A stretch of 64,000 nucleotides of DNA from Pseudomonas sp. ADAK18 (GCF_012935695.1 NZ_CP052859.1:2025001-2089000); one strand, 5' to 3'. Shown: positions 43,045 through 51,264, numbered from the stretch's first letter. The notes: generated by a model from the sequence alone, not told the origin. Numbers and translations: made by a program.

Positions 43045-43649
43045 AGGGCAGGGCTCTCTTTGGACAAGTCCCAGATATTGGGGAGAAAGGCGTTGGAGTA
43101 ACCGGAGATAAACAGCTTTTCGCTGCCGTCGGCCTGGTACACCGCGCGGCGTACGGCACCGATATTGGCACCGTAGACGTGGATGCTGATGGACACTTGG
43201 TCGTCAAAAGCATTGCTGACCTGGTGGATGTCGCCGATCTTCGGTGACACCGCCTCCACCTGGCCCGGTTCAAGCTGGACCCGCTTGCCCTCCGCGATCA
43301 GGACGCCCTGGGCATCACGCCCAAAGCCCTGGGCATATTCGGAACCGCGCAACATGCCGATCAACCCCCACACCCGGTGGTCATGAATCGGCGTGGTCTG
43401 CCCCGGCCCCCACACGAAACTGACAATGCTGAAGCGCTGGCGCGAATCGGCATGCAGCAGGTATTGCTGATAGCGCTCGGGGTTGGCCTGGGCGAACTCA
43501 TCCGGCAGCCAGTCGTCATGGCTGACCAGTTGCGCCAGCAGCTTGCCGCCGCGGTGCAGCAAATCGCCTTCGCGAGGATTGCCGTCGATCAATTCCGCCA
43601 GGGCGCCTATGAAGGCTCTGAGTCTTTCCGGGTGTCGGGCCTGGGTCAT
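43041..43649 (-). CDS. Cysteine dioxygenase-type thiol dioxygenase
   Basis: This is a 202-residue cupin of the cysteine dioxygenase type I family. The three-histidine iron site is visible: His89 and His91 in GQTTPIHDHRVWGLIGML, and His142 in GDIHQVSNA. The RFSIVSFVWGPG lead-in is typical of bacterial enzymes, some of which prefer 3-mercaptopropionate. It oxidises a thiol to a sulfinic acid with O2. It is the first gene of the minus-strand sulfur operon, divergent from a LysR regulator and coupled to the four-domain rhodanese. Confidence 0.88.
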   Translation of the reverse strand: MTQARHPERLRAFIGALAELIDGNPREGDLLHRGGKLLAQLVSHDDWLPDEFAQANPERYQQYLLHADSRQRFSIVSFVWGPGQTTPIHDHRVWGLIGMLRGSEYAQGFGRDAQGVLIAEGKRVQLEPGQVEAVSPKIGDIHQVSNAFDDQVSISIHVYGANIGAVRRAVYQADGSEKLFISGYSNAFLPNIWDLSKESPAL

Positions 43650-43721
43650 GGCAGTTCCATCGTCGCAGTGATTGGATTTATCTAAGCATAATGTTCATTG
43701 TTAATATGCTATTTTTTAATG

Positions 43722-43731
43722 ATTAGGTTAT
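43722..43731 (+). promoter_or_regulatory. ATTAGGTTAT motif in LysR/dioxygenase divergent promoter
   Basis: The 10-mer ATTAGGTTAT recurs at 46972-46981 in the other divergent promoter of the sulfur region (SsuD-like / SsuC-like genes). Both copies are embedded in unusually AT-rich DNA. It is a candidate shared regulator site; evidence is limited to two copies. Confidence 0.3.
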
Positions 43732-43862
43732 AGCTGAAAGTAATTTAGAACCGGTTTGAATAGCGTTAGACGTTATCGATAGGCCCTGCGGGCTATCCAG
43801 ATACCGACAATGGAACTATGCTTTTCCGACATCTTATTGACTGTTCTCTATGTGCGGGCCAA

Positions 43863-44768
43863 ATGAAAATTGACGATATCGATGCCTTTGTCGAAGTGAT
43901 TCGTTGCCAGTCCATCAGCCATGCCGCCGAGTCGTTGCAACTGACTCAGCCGGCAATTACCCGCCGCGTGCAGAACTTCGAGCAGGCGCTGGGCGTGGAG
44001 TTGTTCGACCGCAACACCAAACCCCTCAAGCCTACTTTGATCGGTACTCGGGTTTATGAACAGTGCCGATTGATCCTGCGGGAAATGGATGCCCTGCGCG
44101 AGCTGGTGGCTACCGACGCGCCGCCCACCGGGCTGCTGCGCCTGGGCGTGCCGCAAACCATCGGCGATGTGGTGCTGCTGGACGCTCTCAAGCACCTGCG
44201 CGGTGAGTACCCCGACTTACGCGCTCAGGTCGTGACCGGGTGGGGCAGTCAACTGGTGGGCAAGATCGAGCGCGGTGAACTGGACGCCGCAGCGGCGCTG
44301 TTCCCGGCCGGGAAAATTTTTCCGGACAACATCGTCGGCGAATCCATCGGCAAGATGGAGCTGGTGGTGGTCTGCGCCAAGGCTCAGCTACCCAAGCGCC
44401 CGTGCAAGCTGGCTGACGTCTATCAGAATGGCTGGGTGCTCAATCCTGATGGCTGCGGCTTTCGCGCCGGTTTACAGCGCACCTTGTCGGACCAGGGCCT
44501 GGCCCTGCGGGTCAATCTGGAGACCTTTGGCACCGAGCTGCAACTGGGCCTGGTGGCGGATGGCCTGGGCCTGGGGTTGGTGCCGCGCCCGCTGCTGGAA
44601 CGCAGCGCCCACCGTGATCAACTGGCGGTGCTGCCCCTCAAGGATTTCAAGCCGGTAATGGACCTGTGGCTGATCTACCCGCACTTTCTTGGCAACCTGC
44701 AAGGGCCGGTGGGTGCGTTTGGCAAACGTGTGGCCGACTCACTGCACAAGGTCCGGGACGCAGCGTGA
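43863..44768 (+). CDS. LysR-family regulator of the sulfur cluster
   Basis: This is a 301-residue LTTR with HTH at about 1-60 (IDAFVEVIRCQSISHAAESL, then RRVQNFEQALGVELFDRNTK) and an effector domain (GLLRLGVPQTIGDVVLLDAL). The frame is open 15 codons further upstream, but 43863 gives the standard LTTR N-terminus. It is divergent from the thiol dioxygenase gene over an AT-rich 213-bp region, so it is the likely activator of that operon, perhaps responding to sulfur status. Confidence 0.9.
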   Translation: MKIDDIDAFVEVIRCQSISHAAESLQLTQPAITRRVQNFEQALGVELFDRNTKPLKPTLIGTRVYEQCRLILREMDALRELVATDAPPTGLLRLGVPQTIGDVVLLDALKHLRGEYPDLRAQVVTGWGSQLVGKIERGELDAAAALFPAGKIFPDNIVGESIGKMELVVVCAKAQLPKRPCKLADVYQNGWVLNPDGCGFRAGLQRTLSDQGLALRVNLETFGTELQLGLVADGLGLGLVPRPLLERSAHRDQLAVLPLKDFKPVMDLWLIYPHFLGNLQGPVGAFGKRVADSLHKVRDAA

Positions 44769-44808
44769 TGATGCGCATGGGACATAAAAAATAATAATAA
44801 TTAGCTTA

Positions 44809-44818
44809 GATTAAAATG
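44809..44818 (-). promoter_or_regulatory. CATTTTAATC motif upstream of the aldolase gene
   Basis: The minus strand of 44809-44818 reads CATTTTAATC. The same 10-mer is on the plus strand at 46960-46969, just before the ATTAGGTTAT motif. The surrounding DNA (44788-44835) is almost pure A+T. Possibly a promoter element or regulator site shared within the sulfur region. Confidence 0.25.
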
Positions 44819-44887
44819 TGCTTTTTATTATTTTTTGCCTTCCCCTAGGCTGACTGGAGATTTCCAATACCTCCAGGAAGTGTTGCC

Positions 44888-45682
44888 ATGAGCAGTGTCA
44901 GTCCGTTATCCAGCGCCTCGAAAAATGTTCGCCAGCGGGTCAGCCCTGAAGAGTGGGAGGTGCGGGTCAAGCTGGCTGCCGCCTATCGATTGGCGGCCTT
45001 GTACAAGTGGACCGATCATATCTATACCCACTTCTCCGCACGGGTGCCGGGCCCCGAGGAGCACTTCCTGATCAACGCCTTCGGCTTGTTGTTCGATGAA
45101 ATCAGCGCCTCCAACCTGGTCAAGGTGGACATCGACGGCACTATCGTTGATGACCCGACGGGCCTTGGCATCAACTACGCCGGCTATGTGATCCACAGTG
45201 CCATCCACGCTGCCCGCCCCGACCTGCAAGCGGTGTTGCACACCCACACCCGAGACGGCATTGCAGTGTCGGCGCAAAAGGACGGGTTGCTACCGATTTC
45301 CCAGCACTCCATTGGTTTCTCCGGGCGCGTGGCGTATCACGGGTATGAGGGCGTGGCCCTGGACCTGGATGAGCGTGAACGGCTGGTGGCAGACCTAGGC
45401 GACAAGAGCGTGATGATCCTGCGTAACCACGGGCTGTTGACGGCTGGCATCAGTGTCGAGCACGCGTTCCAGCAACTGCAGGGGCTGGAGCGCGCCTGTA
45501 ATATTCAGATCGCGGCGCAGGCGGGCGGGAATGCCGAGTTGATCTTCCCGCCGGCAGAGGTGGTGGCCAAGGTCGAGAAACAGGCCGAGGTCTTCAAGAG
45601 CGGGGATGGGCCGGGCGTGACTCGGCATTGGAATGCGCTGATCCGGCAGTTGGAGCGTACGGATACCGACTACAAGGATTGA
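44888..45682 (+). CDS. Class II aldolase/adducin-domain protein
   Basis: This is a 264-residue class II aldolase fold. The zinc ligands are expected in VLHTHTRDGIAVSAQ (HxH) and in ILRNHGLLTAG (His). YTHFSARVPGPEEHFLINAF is the conserved N-terminal block. Family members include fuculose- and ribulose-phosphate aldolases and methylthioribulose dehydratase, as well as adducin-like proteins without known activity. Placement between a sulfur-cluster LysR and an SsuD-like gene suggests handling of a sulfur-compound carbon skeleton, which is inference. Confidence 0.85.
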   Translation: MSSVSPLSSASKNVRQRVSPEEWEVRVKLAAAYRLAALYKWTDHIYTHFSARVPGPEEHFLINAFGLLFDEISASNLVKVDIDGTIVDDPTGLGINYAGYVIHSAIHAARPDLQAVLHTHTRDGIAVSAQKDGLLPISQHSIGFSGRVAYHGYEGVALDLDERERLVADLGDKSVMILRNHGLLTAGISVEHAFQQLQGLERACNIQIAAQAGGNAELIFPPAEVVAKVEKQAEVFKSGDGPGVTRHWNALIRQLERTDTDYKD

Positions 45683-45688
45683 AGCATT

Positions 45689-45716
45689 GATCGTTCCCGC
45701 GTGAGTGGGAACGATC
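45689..45716. terminator. Bidirectional hairpin between convergent genes
   Basis: Perfect 10-bp stem GATCGTTCCC / GGGAACGATC with loop GCGTGAGT. It lies between the ends of the aldolase and SsuD-like genes. There is no T-run, so termination would rely on the stem alone or on Rho. Confidence 0.5.
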
Positions 45717-45722
45717 TGCGTG

Positions 45723-46799
45723 TCAGGCCGCTTGCTGCTTGCGCTCGGCCACCAGCTGACGGGTCAGTGGAATCAGGCGCTTGCCATAGTCGATTGCATC
45801 ATTGAGCGGGTCAAAGCCGCGAATCAGGAAGGTGGTGATGCCCAGATCGTAATAGTCGAGCAGGGCCTCGGCCACTTGTTCCGGGGTACCGACCAGTGAG
45901 GTGGAGTTACCTTGTGCACCCAACAGGCCGGCGATCCCGGTCCACAAACGCTTATCCAGTCTCGAGCCTTGCGCCGCCGCCGCTAACAGACGACGGGAGC
46001 CTTCATTCGGGGGTCCACGTCTTACAAAACCGTTCTTTTCAGCCAGCGCGGTAGCCTGTTGCAGAATGCGCTCGGCACGCTCCCAGGCCAGTTCTTCGGT
46101 CTCGGCCAGGATCGGTCGCAACGACAAGCTGAAACGTATAGTTCGTCCATGCTTGGCCGCTTCAGCCCGCACCTGTGTCACCACTTCCCGCACTTGCTCA
46201 TAGGTTTCGCCCCACAGCGCATACACGTCCGCATGCTTGCCGGCCACGGCGATGGCCGCCGCTGATGATCCACCGAAATACAGCGGGATATGCGGCTGTT
46301 GCGGCGACTTGACTGTCGAGTGTGCGCCTTCGACCTGGTAGTAGGTGCCGTCATAGTCGAAGGGTGTCTCGCTGGTCCATTCCTGGCGCACCACGCTCAG
46401 GTATTCATCCGTGCGGGCGTAGCGTTCGTCCTTGCCGATGTGGCTGCCATCGGCCCGCAATTCACGGTCGTCGCCACCGGTGATGATGTGCACGGCGGTG
46501 CGCCCGCCGTTGAAGACGTCGAGGGTGGTGAACTGCCGGGCGGCCAGCGTGGGCTGGACGAAGCCGGGTCGATGGGCAATCAGGAACTGCAGCTTTTTCG
46601 TCACGCTGGCGGCATGGGAGGCGATCAACGTGCTGTCCGGACTATTGGAGTGGAAGGCGATCAGGGCGCGGTCGAAACCGGCCTCTTCGTGGGCGCGGGC
46701 GACGGTTTCCACATAGTCGGGCTGCAAGGTCGGGCCGCTGCGGGGATGGATTTCCGAGGCGTGGTGGCCACCGATGTAGCCGATAAATTCAATGCTCAT
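45723..46799 (-). CDS. LLM-class alkanesulfonate monooxygenase-like enzyme (SsuD family)
   Basis: This is a 358-residue FMNH2-dependent monooxygenase. SsuD-type features are the N-terminal SIEFIGYIGGHHASEIHPRS, then AHRPGFVQPTLAARQFTTLD, VFNGGRTAVHIITGGDDREL and PHIPLYFGGSSAAAIAVAGK. It should release sulfite from a sulfonate. It is divergent from the SsuC-like permease gene, with a 274-bp AT-rich region between, and therefore forms a functional unit with that transporter. No flavin reductase gene is nearby. Confidence 0.9.
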   Translation of the reverse strand: MSIEFIGYIGGHHASEIHPRSGPTLQPDYVETVARAHEEAGFDRALIAFHSNSPDSTLIASHAASVTKKLQFLIAHRPGFVQPTLAARQFTTLDVFNGGRTAVHIITGGDDRELRADGSHIGKDERYARTDEYLSVVRQEWTSETPFDYDGTYYQVEGAHSTVKSPQQPHIPLYFGGSSAAAIAVAGKHADVYALWGETYEQVREVVTQVRAEAAKHGRTIRFSLSLRPILAETEELAWERAERILQQATALAEKNGFVRRGPPNEGSRRLLAAAAQGSRLDKRLWTGIAGLLGAQGNSTSLVGTPEQVAEALLDYYDLGITTFLIRGFDPLNDAIDYGKRLIPLTRQLVAERKQQAA

Positions 46800-46959
46800 G
46801 GTCAGTCCTTGTTGAGAGTGAGGTTAAAGCCTCCACCTGGCAGGGGGTCGGGTATGAGGGTGAAAGTAGGGGCAGCGGCAGGGCCTGTAAAATGCCGTTT
46901 TGTTCTATCCTAATTATTAAAATAAAGAATCATACTTATATGTAGATATCAGTAATGTG

Positions 46960-46981
46960 CATTTTAATCGTATTAGGTTAT
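46960..46981 (+). promoter_or_regulatory. Shared motif pair in SsuD/SsuC divergent promoter
   Basis: CATTTTAATC (46960-46969) and ATTAGGTTAT (46972-46981) lie close together here and recur singly at 44809-44818 and 43722-43731. The region 46910-46985 is AT-rich. It is the most plausible control region for both divergent units. Confidence 0.3.
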
Positions 46982-47073
46982 TCCCAAAAAGAATTTCACT
47001 GAGGTTTTTTATGCGAATAGCATGAAACCGCAGCGGCGCTCCTGGCCGTGTTCTTGATGAGGTAGGAAGCCTG

Positions 47074-47943
47074 ATGACTGAAAAGACCCTCAATACCCGT
47101 TCGTTTTCCGTCAACAAGGCTGCTCGCCTCACCGGCGATGAAGGCGCGTCACGATTGATCCCCCATTGGGTACGCAACTGGCGCACCCCCGACGTGTTGC
47201 TACGCCTGGTCAGCCCGATTGTGCTGTTACTGCTGTGGGAACTGGCCTCCGAGCTGGGGCTGATCCCGCAACGGATCATCGCCGCGCCGTCGCAGATCGG
47301 CGGCACGTTGTGGGCGATGATCATCTCCGGTGAGCTGGGCAAGCACCTGTGGGTGTCCCTGCAACGGGCGCTGCTGGGCTTGAGCATAGGCGTCAGTATC
47401 GGCGTGGTGGCGGCCTTGATTACCGGCTTGTCCAAGCGCGGCGAGGTGATCCTCGACTCACCGATGCAGATGTTGCGCACTATTCCTTCCTTGGCGCTGG
47501 TGCCGTTGTTCATCCTTTGGTTTGGCATTGGCGAGTTCACCAAAATCGCCCTGATTGTCACCGGCACCACGTTTCCGGTGTACCTCAATCTGTTCGCCGG
47601 CATCCGCAACATCGACCCCAAGTTGATCGAGGCCGCCAACACGTTGGGCCTCAGTCGTCGCGAGCTGATCTGGCATGTGATTCTGCCGGGCTCCTTGCCT
47701 TCGTTTTTTGTCGGCCTGCGCTACTCCCTGGGGATTTCCTGGCTGGCCCTGGTGTTTGTCGAGCAAATCAACACCACCGCCGGCATCGGCTACCTGGCCA
47801 GTGATGCCCGGGACTTCATGCGCACCGATGTGATCGTCATCTGCCTGCTGATCTATAGCGTGCTCGGCCTCTTGATCGATGGGCTGATCCGCACCCTGGA
47901 ACGATTCGCCCTGGCCTGGCGCCCATCTTTTGTGAGGAACTGA
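47074..47943 (+). CDS. Sulfonate ABC transporter permease (SsuC-like)
   Basis: This is a 289-residue inner-membrane permease with about six hydrophobic segments. The N-terminal cytoplasmic region of about 45 residues is followed by LVSPIVLLLLWELASELGLI. The EAA loop with its conserved Gly is IEAANTLGLSRRELIWHVIL, and the end SLGISWLALVFVEQI leads to the last segments. This is the SsuC/TauC/NrtB type. The ATPase gene starts 1 bp after its stop. Confidence 0.9.
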   Translation: MTEKTLNTRSFSVNKAARLTGDEGASRLIPHWVRNWRTPDVLLRLVSPIVLLLLWELASELGLIPQRIIAAPSQIGGTLWAMIISGELGKHLWVSLQRALLGLSIGVSIGVVAALITGLSKRGEVILDSPMQMLRTIPSLALVPLFILWFGIGEFTKIALIVTGTTFPVYLNLFAGIRNIDPKLIEAANTLGLSRRELIWHVILPGSLPSFFVGLRYSLGISWLALVFVEQINTTAGIGYLASDARDFMRTDVIVICLLIYSVLGLLIDGLIRTLERFALAWRPSFVRN

Positions 47944-47944
47944 T

Positions 47945-48718
47945 ATGTCGAGCATTGAACCTTCAGCAGCACCGGTGCAGTTGCGTAATGTGGTGCGCCA
48001 ATTCGGCCAGCAGCGGGTGATAGATGGCCTGGACCTGGACATCGCCCCCGGCGAGTTCGTCGCCTTGTTGGGCGCCAGCGGTTCCGGCAAGACCACCTTG
48101 CTGCGCAGCCTGGCCGGGCTGGACAGTATCGACAGCGGCCAACTACGCGTGCCCAAGGCCCGCGCGGCGGTGTTTCAGGAGCCGCGGTTGATGCCCTGGA
48201 AACGCGCCTGGAAAAACGTGACCCTCGGCCTGCGCGTTCCCGATGCCAAGGCCCGCGCCGTGCAAGCCTTGACGGAAGTCGGGCTGGCCCATCGGCTTGA
48301 AGCCTATCCGGCGACGCTCTCCGGCGGCGAAGCCCAGCGCGTGGCATTGGCTCGAGGGTTGGTGCGCGAGCCGAAGTTGCTGTTACTGGACGAGCCTTTT
48401 GCGGCTCTGGACGCGTTGACTCGAATCAAGATGCATAGGTTGATCATCGAGTTGTGGCGCAAGCACACGCCAGCCGTACTGCTGGTGACCCACGACGTTG
48501 ATGAGGCGATCCTGCTGGCGGACCGCGTGATTGTCCTGGCCAATGGCAAGATTGCCGAGCAGTTGAGTATCGACTTGCCTCGGTCACGAGATACCGGCCA
48601 GGAAGGTTTCCAGGCGATCCGGGCACGCTTGCTGAGCCTGTTGGGGGTTGAGGTGGACGCCCCGGCACAGGTCGCGCAAGCCGCAGCCGCTAGCGTCCGG
48701 CGGTTTGCCCATGCTTGA
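47945..48718 (+). CDS. Sulfonate ABC transporter ATP-binding protein (SsuB-like)
   Basis: This is a 257-residue ATPase with Walker A LLGASGSGKTTLLRSL at about 39-54, a Q-loop in AAVFQEPRLMPWKRAWKNVT, signature LSGGEAQRVALARGLV and Walker B LLLLDEPFAALD. The switch His lies in LLVTHDVDEAILLADRV. It matches SsuB/TauB length. It overlaps the lipoprotein binding-protein gene by 8 bp, making a complete permease-ATPase-binding protein transporter. Confidence 0.92.
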   Translation: MSSIEPSAAPVQLRNVVRQFGQQRVIDGLDLDIAPGEFVALLGASGSGKTTLLRSLAGLDSIDSGQLRVPKARAAVFQEPRLMPWKRAWKNVTLGLRVPDAKARAVQALTEVGLAHRLEAYPATLSGGEAQRVALARGLVREPKLLLLDEPFAALDALTRIKMHRLIIELWRKHTPAVLLVTHDVDEAILLADRVIVLANGKIAEQLSIDLPRSRDTGQEGFQAIRARLLSLLGVEVDAPAQVAQAAAASVRRFAHA

Positions 48719-49682
48719 GTTCAAAACGTTAATGCTGCTGGGTACCGTGCTGTTGTTAGTCGGTTGCGATAAAGCGGTGGAGGCCCCCAAGTCTTCATCG
48801 GAGTTGTCCGGTGTGACCTTGATCCTCGGCGATCAAGCCAAAGGTTTGCGCACGGTGGTGGAGGCCGCCAATGCCCTGGAAGGCATCGATTACAAGGTCC
48901 AATGGGCCAATTTCCAGGGTGCCGCACCGCTGTTCGAAGCCTTGCGCGCCGGAGCGGTAGACCTGGGGCCTGCCGGCGACACACCGGTTCTGGCTGCGGC
49001 CACTGGCGGCACGCCTTTGCGCATTGTTGCGGTGCGTCGCAGCCAATCCCGAGGGATTGCGATCCTGGTACCGCCGGATTCACCGATTCGCACCGTGGCC
49101 GACCTGAAAGAACGCAATGTGGTGGTGTCATCGGCCCGAGGCAGTATTTCCCAGTACCTGTTGATTCGTGCCCTGGCCAATGCCGGGGTGGATGAGCAGG
49201 ACGTCAAGGTCGGCTTTGTGCTGCCCACCGACGCACTGCCGGCTTTCAATGCCGGGAAGATCGACGCCTGGGCCACCTTCGGTGTGTATCAAGCGTTCGC
49301 CGAGCAGGAGGGCGCGCGGGTACTGATCAGCGGCGAAGGGATCAATACCGGGTTGACCTTTATCACCGCCTCCGACGAAGTGCTCGCCGATCCACTTAAG
49401 CGCAAGGCCCTCAGCGACCTGTTGCAGCGCTTCGCCAAGGCCTTCGAATGGGCCCGGCAGAACCCCGGGGAATACGCCCGGGTGTTTGCCAAGGTCAACG
49501 ATATCCCCCTTGAGGTTTCTCAGCTGTTGCGCAGTTGGGGTGATGAGTCGCTGCTGCCGGTAGAGGCCCGGGATGTGCAGGCGCTGCAGCAGGTGGATGA
49601 TTTGTTCGTGGAGAAGAAGATTTTTCCGCATCGGGTGGAGGTGCAGAAATTGACGGACACCGAGGTGTTTACGCCGCAATGA
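48711..49682 (+). CDS. Lipoprotein-type SsuA-like substrate-binding protein
   Basis: This is a 323-residue binding protein. Its N-terminus LLGTVLLLVGCDKA contains a lipobox (LVGC), so it is probably anchored in the inner membrane by Cys18, unlike the two soluble SsuA-like proteins of the cluster. Family landmarks are VQWANFQGAAPLFEALRAGA, LKERNVVVSSARGSISQYLL and AFNAGKIDAWATFGVYQAFA. The start lies inside the end of the ATPase gene, and the longer upstream frame is rejected. Confidence 0.88.
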   Translation: MLEFKTLMLLGTVLLLVGCDKAVEAPKSSSELSGVTLILGDQAKGLRTVVEAANALEGIDYKVQWANFQGAAPLFEALRAGAVDLGPAGDTPVLAAATGGTPLRIVAVRRSQSRGIAILVPPDSPIRTVADLKERNVVVSSARGSISQYLLIRALANAGVDEQDVKVGFVLPTDALPAFNAGKIDAWATFGVYQAFAEQEGARVLISGEGINTGLTFITASDEVLADPLKRKALSDLLQRFAKAFEWARQNPGEYARVFAKVNDIPLEVSQLLRSWGDESLLPVEARDVQALQQVDDLFVEKKIFPHRVEVQKLTDTEVFTPQ

Positions 49683-49795
49683 TCCTGGGAGGAGGGGCAG
49701 TTTTCGCCACAAAGTGCGACCGTAGATAACGTTGTATTTTGCCGGGGCCTGGGGTCTCATAGACGCCGGAAAAAACCGGGAAGGAATAAACATTG

Positions 49796-50404
49796 ATGAG
49801 GGCTGAACTTGCGCAATATGGCGGTATTACCGTCATGATTCCGGCTGCGTTGGTGATCGCCGTCTGGTTGTGGCACTCCCGTCCCCAGGCGCTGAAGTGG
49901 TGGGGGGTGACAATCGCTTGCACCTACTCGATCGTGGCGCTCAGCAAGGTGTTGTTCAAGGGCTGGGGCGTGTCCATCCAGTCTCTCGATCTTGCCGTGA
50001 TCAGCGGTCACGCCATGAACACCTCGCTGATGGTCACGGTGGCGCTGAGCCTGGTGGCACGTCGGATCAACCCCGACTGGCGCTGGCCGGCAGCAGTCGG
50101 CGGCGTGTTAATCAGTGGATGGTTCAGTGCGTTTTGCGTCGCGCCCACGGTTCATCCGCTCAATGAGGCCCTGGCGGGTTGCGTGTTGGGGGTGGGCGCC
50201 GCGATAGTGTTTCTATGGCGACTTGAGATGGTCGATGTCCGGGTTTCCCCGTCGTTGATCGGTGGTGGCATTGTTATTCTGTTGCTGAGTGCACTGCTGC
50301 CCAAATACAACGCCGAGAAGCTGCTCAACCATGTGGCCGTTACGGTCTCAGGTGCGGACCAGGCCCATCAGGAGCCTGTGTGGCGAGAATCGCCTGAGCG
50401 CTGA
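49796..50404 (+). CDS. PAP2-like membrane protein
   Basis: This is a 202-residue membrane protein with several hydrophobic segments (VMIPAALVIAVWLW, VGGVLISGWFSAFCVA, IGGGIVILLLSALL). The stretch DLAVISGHAMNTSL and the later VHPLNEALAGCVLGV resemble the SGH and HxxxE/D motifs of type 2 phosphatidic acid phosphatases, but the usual Arg residues are not evident, so activity is doubtful. ATG 49796 is preceded by GGAAGGA; an in-frame TTG lies just before. The C-terminus overlaps the convergent AraC gene by 37 bp. Confidence 0.65.
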   Translation: MRAELAQYGGITVMIPAALVIAVWLWHSRPQALKWWGVTIACTYSIVALSKVLFKGWGVSIQSLDLAVISGHAMNTSLMVTVALSLVARRINPDWRWPAAVGGVLISGWFSAFCVAPTVHPLNEALAGCVLGVGAAIVFLWRLEMVDVRVSPSLIGGGIVILLLSALLPKYNAEKLLNHVAVTVSGADQAHQEPVWRESPER

Positions 50405-51264
50405 ACGGGGTCTTCGCCCGCAAAGGCAATGGTTGCCTGACCGTCCAGTGGGATGGGGGCACTTGCGCCGATGCGATCTGCCAGGTAACGCGCCGGCGGT
50501 TTGCCCACGGCTTTACGGAACATGGTGATAAAGCCGCTCGCGTTTTCGTAGCCCAGGTCCAGGGCCACTGCCTGTACGCTTTCGCCCCTGGCCAGGCGTT
50601 GCAGCGACAGGATCACGTGCAACTGCCGGCGCCAGCGGCCAAAACTCAAGCCAATTTCCTCCTGCAACAGTCGGGTCATGCTGCGTTCGCTCATGCCGAT
50701 GCGCACGGCCCACTTGTCGAGGGTCGCCTTGTCGCTCGGGTCGGCCAGCAAGCTGTTGGCCAGGCGCTTTAGCCGAGGGTCCCGGGGCATGGGCAAGTGT
50801 AGGGCTTCGATCGGGGCCTGGGCCAGTTCATCCAATAACGTGGATAGCAAGCGTCCCTGGGGGCCGTCGATCTCATACAGCTGCGGGAAACTGACGGTCT
50901 TGCCGATCAACTCATGCAGCAGCGCCGATACCGACAAGGTGCAACAGTGGTGGGGCAGGGCGTTGGCAGCACCGGGCTCGATCAGCAGGCAATAGACCTG
51001 CGCCTCTCCAGAGCCACGGGCAGCATGGGAAATGCCGCCGGGAATCCACAGTGCGCATTGGGGCGGTACGATCCAGATGCCTTCTTCGATGTCGCAATGA
51101 ATCACCCCCCGCAAGGTGTACATCAACTGCCCCCGGCGATGCTGGTGTTGAGCATGTTCCCAGCGTTCGGCGTCGCTGGAGGCGCCTGCGGCGACGACCG
51201 CACGGGGGACGGCATCGACGTCTTTTGCCAGCAGCGGGTCATGGAGTTCAAGGCGGTGCTTCAT
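50368..51264 (-). CDS. AraC-family regulator with cupin sensor
   Basis: This 298-residue protein has an N-terminal cupin-like domain (HQHRRGQLMYTLRGVIHCDI, then CALWIPGGISHAARG) and a C-terminal double HTH (ATLDKWAVRIGMSERSMTRL, then VQAVALDLGYENASGFITMF). It resembles the regulator at 15669 in architecture (shared WIPxGxxH and DGPQGRL motifs) but is a distinct paralogue. It is divergent from the small hypothetical gene at 51375. A C-terminal tail of about 35 residues extends past the HTH. Confidence 0.88.
   Translation of the reverse strand: MKHRLELHDPLLAKDVDAVPRAVVAAGASSDAERWEHAQHQHRRGQLMYTLRGVIHCDIEEGIWIVPPQCALWIPGGISHAARGSGEAQVYCLLIEPGAANALPHHCCTLSVSALLHELIGKTVSFPQLYEIDGPQGRLLSTLLDELAQAPIEALHLPMPRDPRLKRLANSLLADPSDKATLDKWAVRIGMSERSMTRLLQEEIGLSFGRWRRQLHVILSLQRLARGESVQAVALDLGYENASGFITMFRKAVGKPPARYLADRIGASAPIPLDGQATIAFAGEDPVQRSGDSRHTGS

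Noticed and set aside
45689..45716. The GATCGTTCCC hairpin as a small RNA gene
   Set aside because: Only a 28-bp stem-loop with no promoter-like sequence; better explained as a 3' end structure between convergent genes.
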